From Serratia rhizosphaerae (GTDB lineage Bacteria; Pseudomonadota; Gammaproteobacteria; Enterobacterales; Enterobacteriaceae): a DNA stretch of 64,000 nucleotides. Positions within the stretch are counted from its first letter, which is position 1; each line of letters opens with the position of its first letter. The DNA lies in the NCBI RefSeq assembly GCF_009817885.1, contig NZ_CP041764.1, positions 372,001 through 436,000 on the forward strand, given 5' to 3'. Below, piece after piece: positions 8,923-17,676 of the stretch. Made by a program: the position numbers and the translations under genes. The notes beneath the pieces are model-generated. The model made no database searches, had not been told where the DNA came from, and worked only from the letters and a program-made list of their open reading frames with translations.

Positions 8923-9933
8923 TCAGATATGGTTAACGATATCTTTAATCAAACGCGGACCATGGTAGATAAAGCCGGAATAAATTTGCACCAGCGTCGC
9001 CCCCGCCGCTATTTTTTCGCGCGCGGCGGTCAGGGAATCAATTCCGCCGACGCCGATAATCGGCAGCTTGCCCTGCAGTTCCTGCGACAGACGACGAATC
9101 ACCTCGGTACTGAGCGACTGGACGGGACGGCCGCTCAGCCCGCCCATCTGTTCGCAGTAATTTAATCCCTGCACCAGTTTACGATCCAGCGTGGTATTGG
9201 TGGCGATGACCCCATCAATATTATGGCGAACCAAACTGTCAGCAATTTGGATCAATTCTTCCGCAGAAAGATCCGGCGCGATCTTTACCGCAACCGGCAC
9301 ATATTTGTGATGGCGCTCATGTAACTCCGCCTGTTTATTTTTAACCGCCGCCAAAAGATCGTCCAGCGCTTCCCCATACTGTAGGGATCTTAATCCCGGG
9401 GTATTCGGCGAGGAGATGTTGATCGCAATATAACCGGCATACGGATAAACTTTATCCATGCAGATCAGATAATCGTCTTTACCCTCTTCTACCGGCGTAT
9501 CTTTATTCTTGCCGATATTAATCCCCAGGATGCCGCCAAAATGGGATTTTTTGACGTTCTCAACCAGGTTGTCCACGCCGTGATTATTAAAACCCATGCG
9601 GTTGATAATGCCTTCCGCTTCAACAATACGGAACAGACGCGGCTTGTCGTTGCCCGGCTGCGGGCGCGGCGTCACGGTGCCGATTTCAATAAAACCGAAG
9701 CCCATCGCGCCCAGCGCGTCGATGCATTCGCCGTTTTTATCCAGACCGGCGGCCAGCCCTAGCGGATTCTTAAAAGACAGCCCCATACAGGTTACCGGTT
9801 TGGTCGGCACCGACTGGCGCACCAGAAATTCGAAAGGGGTGCCGGTCACACGGCGCAGTTGCTGGAAGGTCAATTCATGCGCGCGCTCTGGATCGAGCTG
9901 GAACAACGCTTTCCTGATGAGGGGGTAGTACAT
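8923..9933 (-). CDS. pyrD: Dihydroorotate dehydrogenase (quinone), class 2
   Basis: PyrD is a membrane-associated flavoprotein oxidising dihydroorotate to orotate with quinone, the fourth step of pyrimidine synthesis. The 336-residue product (same length as E. coli) has the class 2 N-terminal amphipathic extension MYYPLIRKALFQLDPERAHE, the FMN/substrate loop NISSPNTPGLR and the C-terminal VGGIDS phosphate site. The frame opens ten codons upstream; the ATG at 9933 has a GGAGAG ribosome site and is the family start. Its leader can fold with the ribosome site close to an outer stem, as in CTP-controlled enterobacterial pyrD (see the separate entry). Confidence 0.96.
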   Translation of the reverse strand: MYYPLIRKALFQLDPERAHELTFQQLRRVTGTPFEFLVRQSVPTKPVTCMGLSFKNPLGLAAGLDKNGECIDALGAMGFGFIEIGTVTPRPQPGNDKPRLFRIVEAEGIINRMGFNNHGVDNLVENVKKSHFGGILGINIGKNKDTPVEEGKDDYLICMDKVYPYAGYIAINISSPNTPGLRSLQYGEALDDLLAAVKNKQAELHERHHKYVPVAVKIAPDLSAEELIQIADSLVRHNIDGVIATNTTLDRKLVQGLNYCEQMGGLSGRPVQSLSTEVIRRLSQELQGKLPIIGVGGIDSLTAAREKIAAGATLVQIYSGFIYHGPRLIKDIVNHI

Positions 9934-9948
9934 GTACTCTCCTGATTT

Positions 9949-10017
9949 CCCGGTTATCCCCAAGATGCGGAAGTGGCCGCCGCATCCCGAACGCTATTGG
10001 GTTAGTTACAAACCGGG
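9949..10017 (-). promoter_or_regulatory. pyrD leader: 5'-end hairpin consistent with CTP start-site switching
   Basis: On the minus strand the predicted transcript begins in a run of C residues. Its first bases CCCGGTT (10011-10017) are perfectly complementary to AACCGGG (9949-9955), just upstream of the pyrD ribosome site. An inner perfect 7-bp hairpin (9964-9970 with 9980-9986) lies between them. In E. coli and Salmonella pyrD, transcripts started at C (high CTP) form a hairpin that blocks translation, while those started at a later G do not. The same logic fits here: G occurs 2-3 bases after the C run. Sequence complementarity is seen; the mechanism is inferred from E. coli. Confidence 0.6.
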
Positions 10018-10022
10018 GGCAT

Positions 10023-10051
10023 ATTATCCGGGATCCCCGACGTAATTGGAA
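10023..10051 (-). promoter_or_regulatory. Candidate pyrD promoter
   Basis: On the minus strand, TTCCAA (10046-10051, weak -35) and GATAAT (10023-10028, -10) are separated by 17 bases. A start 7 bases after the -10 falls in the run of C at 10015-10019, as expected for a CTP-sensitive start. Confidence 0.5.
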
Positions 10052-10079
10052 TTGATTCCGCGCAAAAAAGGCGTTTTTT

Positions 10080-10095
10080 ACGCAACCGTTTTCCC
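10080..10095. promoter_or_regulatory. PurR-like operator upstream of pyrD
   Basis: The 16-mer ACGCAACCGTTTTCCC matches the PurR consensus ACGCAAACGTTTNCNT at all but about three positions. It lies some 65-80 bases upstream of the predicted pyrD start. pyrD is a known PurR target in E. coli, so the assignment is plausible, though it rests on one imperfect match. Confidence 0.45.
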
Positions 10096-10243
10096 GCCGC
10101 TCCCGCCGCACATCGCCAATGCGTATTTCCGCATAACCAAAGCCAAAAATGAGATTTAAAAAACCGGCCGCTTTGCTGTTAGCTTTAAAACACTTACTCA
10201 TATTTTACTCATTAAACCTAACTTTTAGTTATAAGGATTGGTT

Positions 10244-10816
10244 ATGCGCGTTATAACCCTGGCCGGCAGCCCGCGCCTCCCCTCCCGTTCTGCGGGGTTA
10301 CTGAATATTGGCCAACAGTGGCTGCAGCGCCGCGGCGTTGAAGTGACGCCCTACACCCTGCATGACTTCGACGCGGAAGACTTGCTGCGCGCCAACTTCA
10401 ACAGCCCGACGATTAAAACTTTTGCCGCCCGCCTGGCGCAGGCCGACGGGCTGCTGATCGCCACCCCGGTGTATAAGGCATCGTTTTCCGGTGCGTTGAA
10501 AACCCTGCTGGACCTGCTGCCCGAACGCGCGCTGGAACATAAAGTGGTGCTGCCGCTGGCCACCGGCGGCTCTATCGGCCACATGCTGGCGGTGGATTAT
10601 GCCTTAAAGCCGGTGTTATCGGCGTTAAAAGCCCAGGAGGTATTGCACGGCGTGTTCGCCGATGACGGCCAACTGACGTCACAGGGCGAGCGGTTAACGC
10701 CCAGCGATGCGGTGGCGCTGCGGCTGGAAGAGGCGCTGGACAACTTCTATCTGGCATTGAGCCGTCGCCAGCCTGCGCCTTCTCCCGCGCCAGAGCTGCT
10801 GCCGGCGCAATCCTGA
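10244..10816 (+). CDS. ssuE: NADPH-dependent FMN reductase SsuE
   Basis: SsuE supplies reduced FMN to the monooxygenase SsuD for releasing sulfite from alkanesulfonates. The 190-residue flavodoxin-like protein starts MRVITLAGSPRLPSRS, has the flavin phosphate loop (GSPR..SRS), the family's PVYKASFSGALKTLLDLLP block and the LPLATGGS segment. The ATG at 10244 follows AAGGA with good spacing; a TTG two codons earlier is disregarded. It is the first gene of a five-gene operon in the order ssuEADCB, the E. coli order. Expression is expected under sulfate limitation (Cbl/CysB); I could not pick out a specific site in the AT-rich upstream stretch. Confidence 0.95.
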   Translation: MRVITLAGSPRLPSRSAGLLNIGQQWLQRRGVEVTPYTLHDFDAEDLLRANFNSPTIKTFAARLAQADGLLIATPVYKASFSGALKTLLDLLPERALEHKVVLPLATGGSIGHMLAVDYALKPVLSALKAQEVLHGVFADDGQLTSQGERLTPSDAVALRLEEALDNFYLALSRRQPAPSPAPELLPAQS

Positions 10817-10848
10817 CCCTGGCGATTAACACCACCATAAGGAAAATA

Positions 10849-11823
10849 ATGATGACGCGATTTTCTTCCTGGCGCCGCTGGCTGCATACCACGTCGCTGA
10901 CGGCCATTCTGGCGCTGGGCGTTGGTGCCCACAACGCCACGGCCGATCCCGGCCCCCAGCAGCTGCGCATCGGTTACCAAAAAGGTTCCGTCAGTCTGGT
11001 GCTGGCAAAAAGCCACCGTCTGCTGGAGCAGCGTTTCCCGGATACCAAAATCAGCTGGACCGAATTCCCCGCCGGGCCGCAAATGCTGGAGGCGTTGAAC
11101 GTCGGCAGTATTGATGTCGGCAGCACCGGCGATATTCCGCCGATCTTTGCGCAGGCCGCCGGCGCCGATCTGCTGTACGTCGGCGTCGAGCCGCCCAAGC
11201 CTAAGGCGGAAGTGATTCTGGTGCCGGAAAACAGCCCGATCCACGACGTCGCCGAGCTGAAAGGGCATAAAGTCGCCTTTCAGAAAGGCTCCAGTTCGCA
11301 CAACCTGCTGCTGCGCGCCCTGCAGCAGGCCGGCCTGAAATTTACGGATATTCAGCCGGTATACCTGACCCCGGCAGACGCCCGCGCCGCCTTCCAGCAG
11401 GGCAACGTCGACGCCTGGGCGATTTGGGATCCCTACTACTCTGCGGCGCTGCTGCAGGGCGGCGTGCGGGTGCTCACCGACGGCAGCAAGCTCAATCAGA
11501 CCGGCTCGTTTTATCTGGCCGCCCGGCCGTATACCGAGGCCAACGGCCCGTTTATTCAGCAGGTGCTGAAGGTGCTGACGCAGGCTGACGCGCTGTCCCG
11601 CAGCGATCGCGAACAGAGCATCGCCCTGCTGGCCAAGACCATAGGCCTACCGCAGCCGGTGATCTCCGCCTATCTGGATCATCGGCCGGTGACCACCATT
11701 ACGCCGCTCAATGCCGACACCATCAAAGCCCAGCAGCAAACCGCCGATCTGTTCTACGCCAACCGTCTGGTGCCGGTAAAGCTGGATATTTCACAACGCG
11801 TCTGGCACCCCAGCGCCCAATAA
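10849..11823 (+). CDS. ssuA: Aliphatic sulfonate-binding periplasmic protein SsuA
   Basis: SsuA is the substrate-binding component of the alkanesulfonate ABC importer. The 324-residue protein has an N-terminal signal peptide (basic MMTRFSSWRRW, hydrophobic core, cleavage near AHNATA-DP at about residue 31), then the conserved sulfonate-binding start LRIGYQKGSVSLVLAKS, the VGSTGDIPPIFAQAAG loop and DAWAIWDPYY. It lies 32 bases after ssuE and 16 bases before ssuD. No lipobox was seen, so it should be a soluble periplasmic protein. Confidence 0.95.
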   Translation: MMTRFSSWRRWLHTTSLTAILALGVGAHNATADPGPQQLRIGYQKGSVSLVLAKSHRLLEQRFPDTKISWTEFPAGPQMLEALNVGSIDVGSTGDIPPIFAQAAGADLLYVGVEPPKPKAEVILVPENSPIHDVAELKGHKVAFQKGSSSHNLLLRALQQAGLKFTDIQPVYLTPADARAAFQQGNVDAWAIWDPYYSAALLQGGVRVLTDGSKLNQTGSFYLAARPYTEANGPFIQQVLKVLTQADALSRSDREQSIALLAKTIGLPQPVISAYLDHRPVTTITPLNADTIKAQQQTADLFYANRLVPVKLDISQRVWHPSAQ

Positions 11824-11839
11824 TTGAGGAGAGCTTCTT

Positions 11840-12988
11840 ATGAGTCTGAATATCTTTTGGTTCTTGCCCACTCACGGCGACGGCCACTATCTGGGATCGA
11901 GCGAAGGGGCGCGCAGCGTCGATCATGGCTATCTGCAGCAGATCGCTCAGGCGGCCGACCGCTTGGGATTCGGCGGCGTCCTGATCCCGACCGGACGTTC
12001 CTGCGAGGACTCCTGGCTGGTGGCGGCGTCGCTGATCCCCGTCACGCAACGGCTGAAATTCCTGGTAGCGCTGCGTCCCGGCATTATCTCCCCGACGCTG
12101 GCGGCGCGGCAGGCGGCAACGCTGGACCGCCTCTCCAACGGCCGCGCGTTGTTTAATCTGGTCACCGGCGGCGACCCGGACGAACTGGCGGCCGAAGGGC
12201 TGCACCTTAACCATGAGGAACGCTATGAAGCCTCGGCGGAATTTACCCACATCTGGCGCCGGGTGCTGGAAGGTGAAACCGTCGATTTCAACGGCAAACA
12301 TATTCAGGTAAAAGGCGCCAAACTGCTGTTCCCGCCGGTTCAGCAGCCGCGACCGCCGCTCTATTTCGGTGGATCGTCAGCTGCCGCGCAGGATCTGGCC
12401 GCCGATCAGGTGGAACTGTATCTGACCTGGGGTGAGCCGCCGGAGCAGGTGAAACAAAAGCTGGACGAGGTGCGCGCCAAAGCCGCAGCCAAAGGACGCA
12501 AAGTGCGTTTCGGCATCCGCCTGCACGTGATCGTGCGTGAAACCAACGAAGAGGCCTGGCGCGCCGCCGATCGTCTGATCGCCAATCTTGACGATAAAAC
12601 CATCGCCGATGCGCAGCAGGCGTTCGCCCGCTTCGATTCGGTCGGTCAGCAGCGCATGGCGGCGCTGCACGGCGGCAAGAAGGATAACCTGGAGATCAGC
12701 CCGAACCTGTGGGCGGGCGTTGGCCTGGTGCGCGGCGGCGCCGGCACCGCGCTGGTGGGCGACGGCCCGACGGTGGCGCAGCGCATCCAGGAGTATGCCG
12801 ATTTAGGCATCGACACCTTTATTCTTTCCGGCTATCCGCATCTGGAAGAGGCCTATCGCGTAGGCGAACTGCTTTTCCCGCATCTGGACGTCGCACAAAA
12901 CGCCGCGCCGACGCCACTGCGTCCGGTCGCGCCTCAGGGGGAAGTCATCGCCAATATCTATGCGCCGCAACGGGCATCGCAAAGCTAA
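11840..12988 (+). CDS. ssuD: FMNH2-dependent alkanesulfonate monooxygenase SsuD
   Basis: SsuD is a cytosolic luciferase-like monooxygenase that uses reduced flavin from SsuE and oxygen to convert an alkanesulfonate to aldehyde and sulfite, feeding cysteine synthesis. The 382 residues equal the usual length. The family N-terminus MSLNIFWFLPTHGDGHYLG, the SNGRALFNLVTGGDP loop and the C-terminal ILSGYPHLEEAYRVGELLFP block are present. A GAGGAGAG ribosome site precedes the ATG. It is followed by ssuC after a 10-base gap. Confidence 0.97.
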   Translation: MSLNIFWFLPTHGDGHYLGSSEGARSVDHGYLQQIAQAADRLGFGGVLIPTGRSCEDSWLVAASLIPVTQRLKFLVALRPGIISPTLAARQAATLDRLSNGRALFNLVTGGDPDELAAEGLHLNHEERYEASAEFTHIWRRVLEGETVDFNGKHIQVKGAKLLFPPVQQPRPPLYFGGSSAAAQDLAADQVELYLTWGEPPEQVKQKLDEVRAKAAAKGRKVRFGIRLHVIVRETNEEAWRAADRLIANLDDKTIADAQQAFARFDSVGQQRMAALHGGKKDNLEISPNLWAGVGLVRGGAGTALVGDGPTVAQRIQEYADLGIDTFILSGYPHLEEAYRVGELLFPHLDVAQNAAPTPLRPVAPQGEVIANIYAPQRASQS

Positions 12989-12998
12989 GGAGCCACCT

Positions 12999-13793
12999 AT
13001 GAGCCATCGCACGCAGCGCCTGCTGCACCGTTTAGCGCCCTGGATCCTGCCGATCGCCCTGCTGGTTTTCTGGCAGATTGCCGTCGAGGCCGGCTGGCTT
13101 TCCAGCCGTATTTTGCCGGCACCCAGCGCCGTGGCGACGGCGTTCTGGACGCTGACGCAAAATGGCGAACTCTGGCAACATCTCACCATCAGCAGCTGGC
13201 GCGCACTGATCGGTTTTGGCATCGGCGGCAGCCTTGGCTTGCTGCTGGGCATGATCAGCGGCCTGTCCCGCTGGGGTGAACGTCTGTTGGACAGCTCGGT
13301 GCAAATGCTGCGCAACATTCCGCATCTGGCGTTGATCCCGCTGGTGATCCTGTGGTTCGGCATTGATGAATCAGCCAAAATTTTTCTGGTGGCGCTCGGC
13401 ACCCTGTTCCCGATTTATCTCAATACCTATCACGGTATCAAGAATATCGACCGCGGCCTGCTGGAGATGGCGCGCAGCTATGGCCTGAGCGGCTTTCGCC
13501 TGTTTACCCAGGTGGTGCTGCCCGGCGCGCTGCCTTCCATCATGGTCGGCGTGCGTTTTGCACTGGGGTTGATGTGGCTGACGCTGATCGTCGCCGAAAC
13601 CATTTCGGCCAATTCCGGCATCGGCTATCTGGCGATGAACGCACGCGAATTTCTGCAAACCGACATTGTGGTGGTGGCCATCGTGCTCTACGCCCTGCTC
13701 GGCAAACTGGCGGACGTCAGCGCACAGTGGCTTGAACGCCTGTGGCTGCGCTGGCACCCGGCGTATCAACTGAAACAAGGGGAAGCATCATGA
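12999..13793 (+). CDS. ssuC: Aliphatic sulfonate ABC transporter permease SsuC
   Basis: SsuC is the membrane channel of the sulfonate importer. The 264-residue product has about six hydrophobic helices and the ABC permease EAA-type loop EMARSYGLSGFRLFTQVVLPGALPS. The frame opens 13 codons earlier inside ssuD, but the ATG at 12999 has an AAGGAG ribosome site and gives the normal MSHRTQRLLHRLAPW start. Its stop overlaps the ssuB start (ATGA), so the two are translationally coupled. Confidence 0.95.
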   Translation: MSHRTQRLLHRLAPWILPIALLVFWQIAVEAGWLSSRILPAPSAVATAFWTLTQNGELWQHLTISSWRALIGFGIGGSLGLLLGMISGLSRWGERLLDSSVQMLRNIPHLALIPLVILWFGIDESAKIFLVALGTLFPIYLNTYHGIKNIDRGLLEMARSYGLSGFRLFTQVVLPGALPSIMVGVRFALGLMWLTLIVAETISANSGIGYLAMNAREFLQTDIVVVAIVLYALLGKLADVSAQWLERLWLRWHPAYQLKQGEAS

Positions 13794-14563
13794 CGACTCC
13801 GACCCGAATTCCCCAAGGGACTCCCGTCACCCTGGAGTCCATCGCCAAGCGCTACGGCAACCGCACGGTGCTGGATAATCTGCAGCTACGCATTAGCGCC
13901 GGCCAGTTTGTCGCCGTGGTCGGCCGCAGCGGCTGCGGCAAAAGCACCCTGCTGCGCCTGCTGGCCGGGCTGGAAAACGCCAGCAGCGGCGCATTGCTCA
14001 GCGGCAGCGCGCCGTTAAGCAGCGTGAAGGAAGATACCCGGCTGATGTTTCAGGATGCACGCCTGCTGCCGTGGAAAAAGGTGATCGACAACGTCGGCCT
14101 CGGTCTGCGCGGTGACTGGCGTAATGCGGCGCTGCAGGCGCTGGCGGCGGTCGGCCTGGCGGAACGGGCCGACGAGTGGCCGGCGGCGCTCTCTGGCGGC
14201 CAGAAACAGCGGGTCGCCCTGGCCCGCGCGCTGATCCACCGGCCGCGTCTGCTGCTGCTGGACGAGCCACTGGGCGCGCTGGATGCGCTGACGCGCATCG
14301 ACATGCAGGGGCTGATTGAAAATCTGTGGCAACAGCATGGCTTTACGGTGTTGCTGGTCACTCACGACGTCAGCGAGGCAATTGCCCTGGCGGACCGCGT
14401 AATCCTGATTGAACAGGGACGCATCGGCCTGGATATGGCGATCGATCTGCCGCGACCGCGCCGCAAAGGCTCGGCCAGGCTGGCCGAACTGGAGGCACAG
14501 ATTCTGGAGCGGGTGCTGTCGCCGGCAACCGCTGCGGAACCGGCGCGCCGGGCAGCGAACTGA
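13790..14563 (+). CDS. ssuB: Aliphatic sulfonate ABC transporter ATP-binding protein SsuB
   Basis: SsuB is the ATPase that drives the SsuAC importer. The 257 residues contain Walker A GRSGCGKSTLL, a Q-loop (LMFQDARLLPW), signature LSGGQKQRVALARAL, Walker B LLLLDEPLGALDALT and switch histidine LLVTHDVSEA. The upstream frame would start inside ssuC; the ATG at 13790 overlaps the ssuC stop by four bases and is the natural start. It is the last gene of the operon and is followed by a strong terminator shared with pepN. Confidence 0.96.
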   Translation: MTTPTRIPQGTPVTLESIAKRYGNRTVLDNLQLRISAGQFVAVVGRSGCGKSTLLRLLAGLENASSGALLSGSAPLSSVKEDTRLMFQDARLLPWKKVIDNVGLGLRGDWRNAALQALAAVGLAERADEWPAALSGGQKQRVALARALIHRPRLLLLDEPLGALDALTRIDMQGLIENLWQQHGFTVLLVTHDVSEAIALADRVILIEQGRIGLDMAIDLPRPRRKGSARLAELEAQILERVLSPATAAEPARRAAN

Positions 14564-14576
14564 TTTTCCTGCCGCT

Positions 14577-14609
14577 AAAAAAAACGCCCGATGATCACAT
14601 CGGGCGTTT
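14577..14609. terminator. Bidirectional terminator between ssuB and pepN
   Basis: A perfect 12-bp stem, AAACGCCCGATG with CATCGGGCGTTT, has a four-base loop. On the minus strand it ends in a long T-run (plus-strand A8 at 14577-14584), making a strong terminator for pepN. On the plus strand it ends GTTTCTAT and can serve ssuEADCB. Confidence 0.9.
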
Positions 14610-14640
14610 CTATCATACCGGGCAACAGCAGCCTGACAAA

Positions 14641-17256
14641 TTAGGCATCTAACGCCTTGCTGATCTTCTCAAACAGATCGCCGGACAGATTCTCCAGCCC
14701 TTTCAGCTGTTCCAGCGCTTTACGCATCAGCGCCTGACGGCCGGCGTCATAGCGCTTCAGGCGGATCAACGGTTCAATCAGACGCGCCGCCACCTGTGGG
14801 TTGCGCGTGTTGAGATCGCTGAGGATTTCCACCAGGAACTGGTAGCCGCTGCCGTCAGGCGCATGGAACGCCGACGGGTTCGCCGAAGCAAACGCTCCCA
14901 CCAGCGAACGAGTGCGGTTCGGGTTGCTCAGGCTGAACGAACGGTGCTGCAGCAAGCCGCGTACCGTGTTCAGCACGTCGGCCGCCGGGCTGGTGGCCTG
15001 AAGGACAAACCACTTATCCATCACCAGACCATCCTGGTGCCAGCGTTCGTCGAACGCCGTCATCAGCGCGTCGCGGCAAGGCAGCTGTGCGCCCGTCGCC
15101 GCCGCCAGTGCCGCCAGCGAGTCGGTCATATTATCCGCCTGGCCGAACTGCGCGGCCACCAGCTTATCGGCCTGCTGCGCATCGCCAAAGGCCAGGTAGT
15201 GCAGGCAGGTATTGCGCAGCGCGCGTTTGGCGATATCGCCATGCTCAACACGATAGCCGTCGGTTTTATTGGCGTGGTATACCGCCAGCCACTCGTCGGC
15301 CATCTCCTGCGCCAGGCAGCGGGTGATCGCTTCATGCACTGCAGCGATCGCATCCGGATCGATTTCGCTGAACAGTTCAGCCATCTCATTTTCCGTCGGC
15401 AGCGTCAGGATCTGTGCGGCCAGCGCCGGATCCAGTTTTTCGGCCAGCAATACCGCCCGGAACGCATCCACTACATGCAGCGGCAGCGACAACGGCTGTT
15501 TCTGCTGATGTTTGGCCACATTCAGTTTGATGTAGGTCGCCAGCAGGCTTTGCGCCGCATCCCAACGCGCGAAGTCGTTGCGTGCATGCTGCATCAGGAA
15601 GGTCAGTTGCCCGTCGCTGTACGGATAGTCCAGCTTCACCGGCGCGGAGAATTCGCGCAGCAGCGACGGTACCGGACGCTGTTCAACGCCGTCAAAAATA
15701 AAGGTCTGCTCCGCGTCGGTCACGTTCAGCACGTTATTAACCGGCAGGCCATCCTTCTGCAGCGCAATCACGTTACCTTCAGGATCGTACAGTTCAATAT
15801 CCAGCGGAATATGCAACGGCTGCTTCTGCGGCTGATCGGCGGTCGGCGCGGTATGTTGGCTGACCTGCAGACGGTACTGCTGCTGCTCGGCGTCGTAATC
15901 ATCACGCACCGTCAATAACGGGGTGCCGGACTGGCTGTACCAACGGCGGAACAGGGACAGGTCGACATTGGAAGCATCTTCCATCGCCTGCACGAAATCA
16001 TCACAGGTCGCCGCGCTGCCGTCGTGACGTTCAAAATAGAGCTGAATCCCCTTCTGGAAGTTCTCTTCACCCAGCAGCGTGTGCATCATGCGGATCACTT
16101 CAGAGCCCTTCTCATACACCGTCAGGGTATAGAAGTTGTTCATCTCGATCACTTTGTCCGGACGAATTGCGTGCGCCATCGGGCTGGCGTCTTCCGCAAA
16201 CTGCGCGCCGCGCATTACGCGCACATTATCGATACGGTTGACCGCACGCGACCCCAGATCCGAGCTGAACTCCTGATCGCGGAATACCGTAAGGCCCTCT
16301 TTCAGGCTGAGCTGGAACCAGTCACGACAGGTGACGCGGTTGCCGGTCCAGTTATGGAAATACTCATGCCCGATCACCGCTTCAATATTCAGGTAATCCT
16401 TATCGGTCGCGGTCTCCGCTTTCGCCAGTACGTACTTGGAGTTAAAGACGTTTAACCCCTTGTTCTCCATTGCCCCCATATTGAAGAAGTCCACCGCGAC
16501 GATCATATAGATGTCAAGGTCATACTCCAGGCCGAAACGGGTTTCGTCCCATTTCATCGAGTTCTTCAGCGAGGTCATCGCCCAGTCGGCACGGTCGAGA
16601 TTGCCGCGGTCGACAAACAGTTCCAGCGCCACTTCACGCCCTGAACGGGTTACAAAGCTGTCGCGCAGCACGTCGAAATCGCCGGCGACCAGTGCAAACA
16701 GATAGCAGGGTTTCGGGAACGGGTCCTGCCATTGCACCCAGTGGCGGCCGTCGTCCAGTTCGCCTTCGGCGATACGGTTGCCGTTGGACAGCAGGAACGG
16801 ATAACGCTGTTTATCCGCCGTGATGCGGGTGGTGAAGCGCGCCAGCACGTCCGGACGGTCCAGGTAGTAAGTAATATGACGGAACCCTTCCGACTCACAC
16901 TGGGTGCACAGCGCCTCACCGGACAGATACAGGCCTTCCAGCGCGCTGTTTTGCGCAGGATGGATCTCGTTAACGATGGTGACAGTAAATTGTTCCGGCA
17001 AATCATCAATGATTAGCTGGTTATCCTGTTGGCGGTACGCCTCCCAGGGCTTCCCGTCAATCTGCAGACTCACCAGCGCCACATCTTCACCGTCCAGCAC
17101 CAGCGGTGCACCGGCGGCGCCCTGACGTTTCACTTTGCTGACGGCGGTGACGCGCGTCGTGTCGGCGTGCAGATCAAAATCCAAATCAATGTCGGTGATG
17201 GTGTAATCCGGCGCGCGATAATCATGGCGATACTTCGCCTGTGGCTGTTGTGTCAT
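14641..17256 (-). CDS. pepN: Aminopeptidase N (M1 family)
   Basis: PepN is the main cytosolic broad-specificity zinc aminopeptidase, clearing N-terminal residues from peptides late in protein turnover. The 871-residue product (E. coli 870) carries the exopeptidase motif GAMEN and the zinc site HEYFHNW at residues 297-303, with the third ligand Glu about 19 residues after the second His (KEGLTVFRDQEF). The open frame extends 20 codons upstream, but MTQQPQAKYRHDYRAPDY at 17256 is the E. coli-type start. It stands alone, converging with the ssu operon. Confidence 0.97.
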   Translation of the reverse strand: MTQQPQAKYRHDYRAPDYTITDIDLDFDLHADTTRVTAVSKVKRQGAAGAPLVLDGEDVALVSLQIDGKPWEAYRQQDNQLIIDDLPEQFTVTIVNEIHPAQNSALEGLYLSGEALCTQCESEGFRHITYYLDRPDVLARFTTRITADKQRYPFLLSNGNRIAEGELDDGRHWVQWQDPFPKPCYLFALVAGDFDVLRDSFVTRSGREVALELFVDRGNLDRADWAMTSLKNSMKWDETRFGLEYDLDIYMIVAVDFFNMGAMENKGLNVFNSKYVLAKAETATDKDYLNIEAVIGHEYFHNWTGNRVTCRDWFQLSLKEGLTVFRDQEFSSDLGSRAVNRIDNVRVMRGAQFAEDASPMAHAIRPDKVIEMNNFYTLTVYEKGSEVIRMMHTLLGEENFQKGIQLYFERHDGSAATCDDFVQAMEDASNVDLSLFRRWYSQSGTPLLTVRDDYDAEQQQYRLQVSQHTAPTADQPQKQPLHIPLDIELYDPEGNVIALQKDGLPVNNVLNVTDAEQTFIFDGVEQRPVPSLLREFSAPVKLDYPYSDGQLTFLMQHARNDFARWDAAQSLLATYIKLNVAKHQQKQPLSLPLHVVDAFRAVLLAEKLDPALAAQILTLPTENEMAELFSEIDPDAIAAVHEAITRCLAQEMADEWLAVYHANKTDGYRVEHGDIAKRALRNTCLHYLAFGDAQQADKLVAAQFGQADNMTDSLAALAAATGAQLPCRDALMTAFDERWHQDGLVMDKWFVLQATSPAADVLNTVRGLLQHRSFSLSNPNRTRSLVGAFASANPSAFHAPDGSGYQFLVEILSDLNTRNPQVAARLIEPLIRLKRYDAGRQALMRKALEQLKGLENLSGDLFEKISKALDA

Positions 17257-17676
17257 ACAAACCCTTTGACGTCTCAGTGAGTAACGGAAAACGGACCGCG
17301 ATGTCCTGCGCGGCACGGCGCACTAGCGCTCGGCGCCGCCGCGGCCCGGATTGTAAATAAACTGTATCACAGCTACAGGAAAAACCCAGAGACCACCGCA
17401 TCCGGACAAGAGAAATGCGCAGCGGATCATCCTCAGTCAGCCGTTGTTACCCTGCAAGACTGCACACAAAGAAAAACAGCACGTTATGCTAATAAATAAA
17501 TCATATGCAGCGATTAACTCATATAAACCCGCCCGCCTGCAGGCAATCGTTGTGGCAACCTCGCCGGCTGATTATTTATTTGTATTCTTTTCTGACATCG
17601 ATCATTAAGATGGTTGAACATTCGCGCCACGGCGGTGGTATCATTCCGGCTCCAGGCATGAGGACGCGCGGTTGTT
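17257..17676. other. 420-base intergenic region between divergent pepN and the diguanylate cyclase gene
   Basis: No gene was found. A possible pepN -10 (TACAAT on the minus strand at 17350-17355) is present without a clear -35. The half facing the cyclase gene is AT-rich (17480-17510) and may hold its promoter, but no box is convincing. Confidence 0.35.

Noticed and set aside
17361..17378. LexA-like box CTGT...ACAG upstream of pepN
   Set aside because: The gap between half-sites is 9 bases, not the 8 of a LexA box, and the AT-rich centre is missing.
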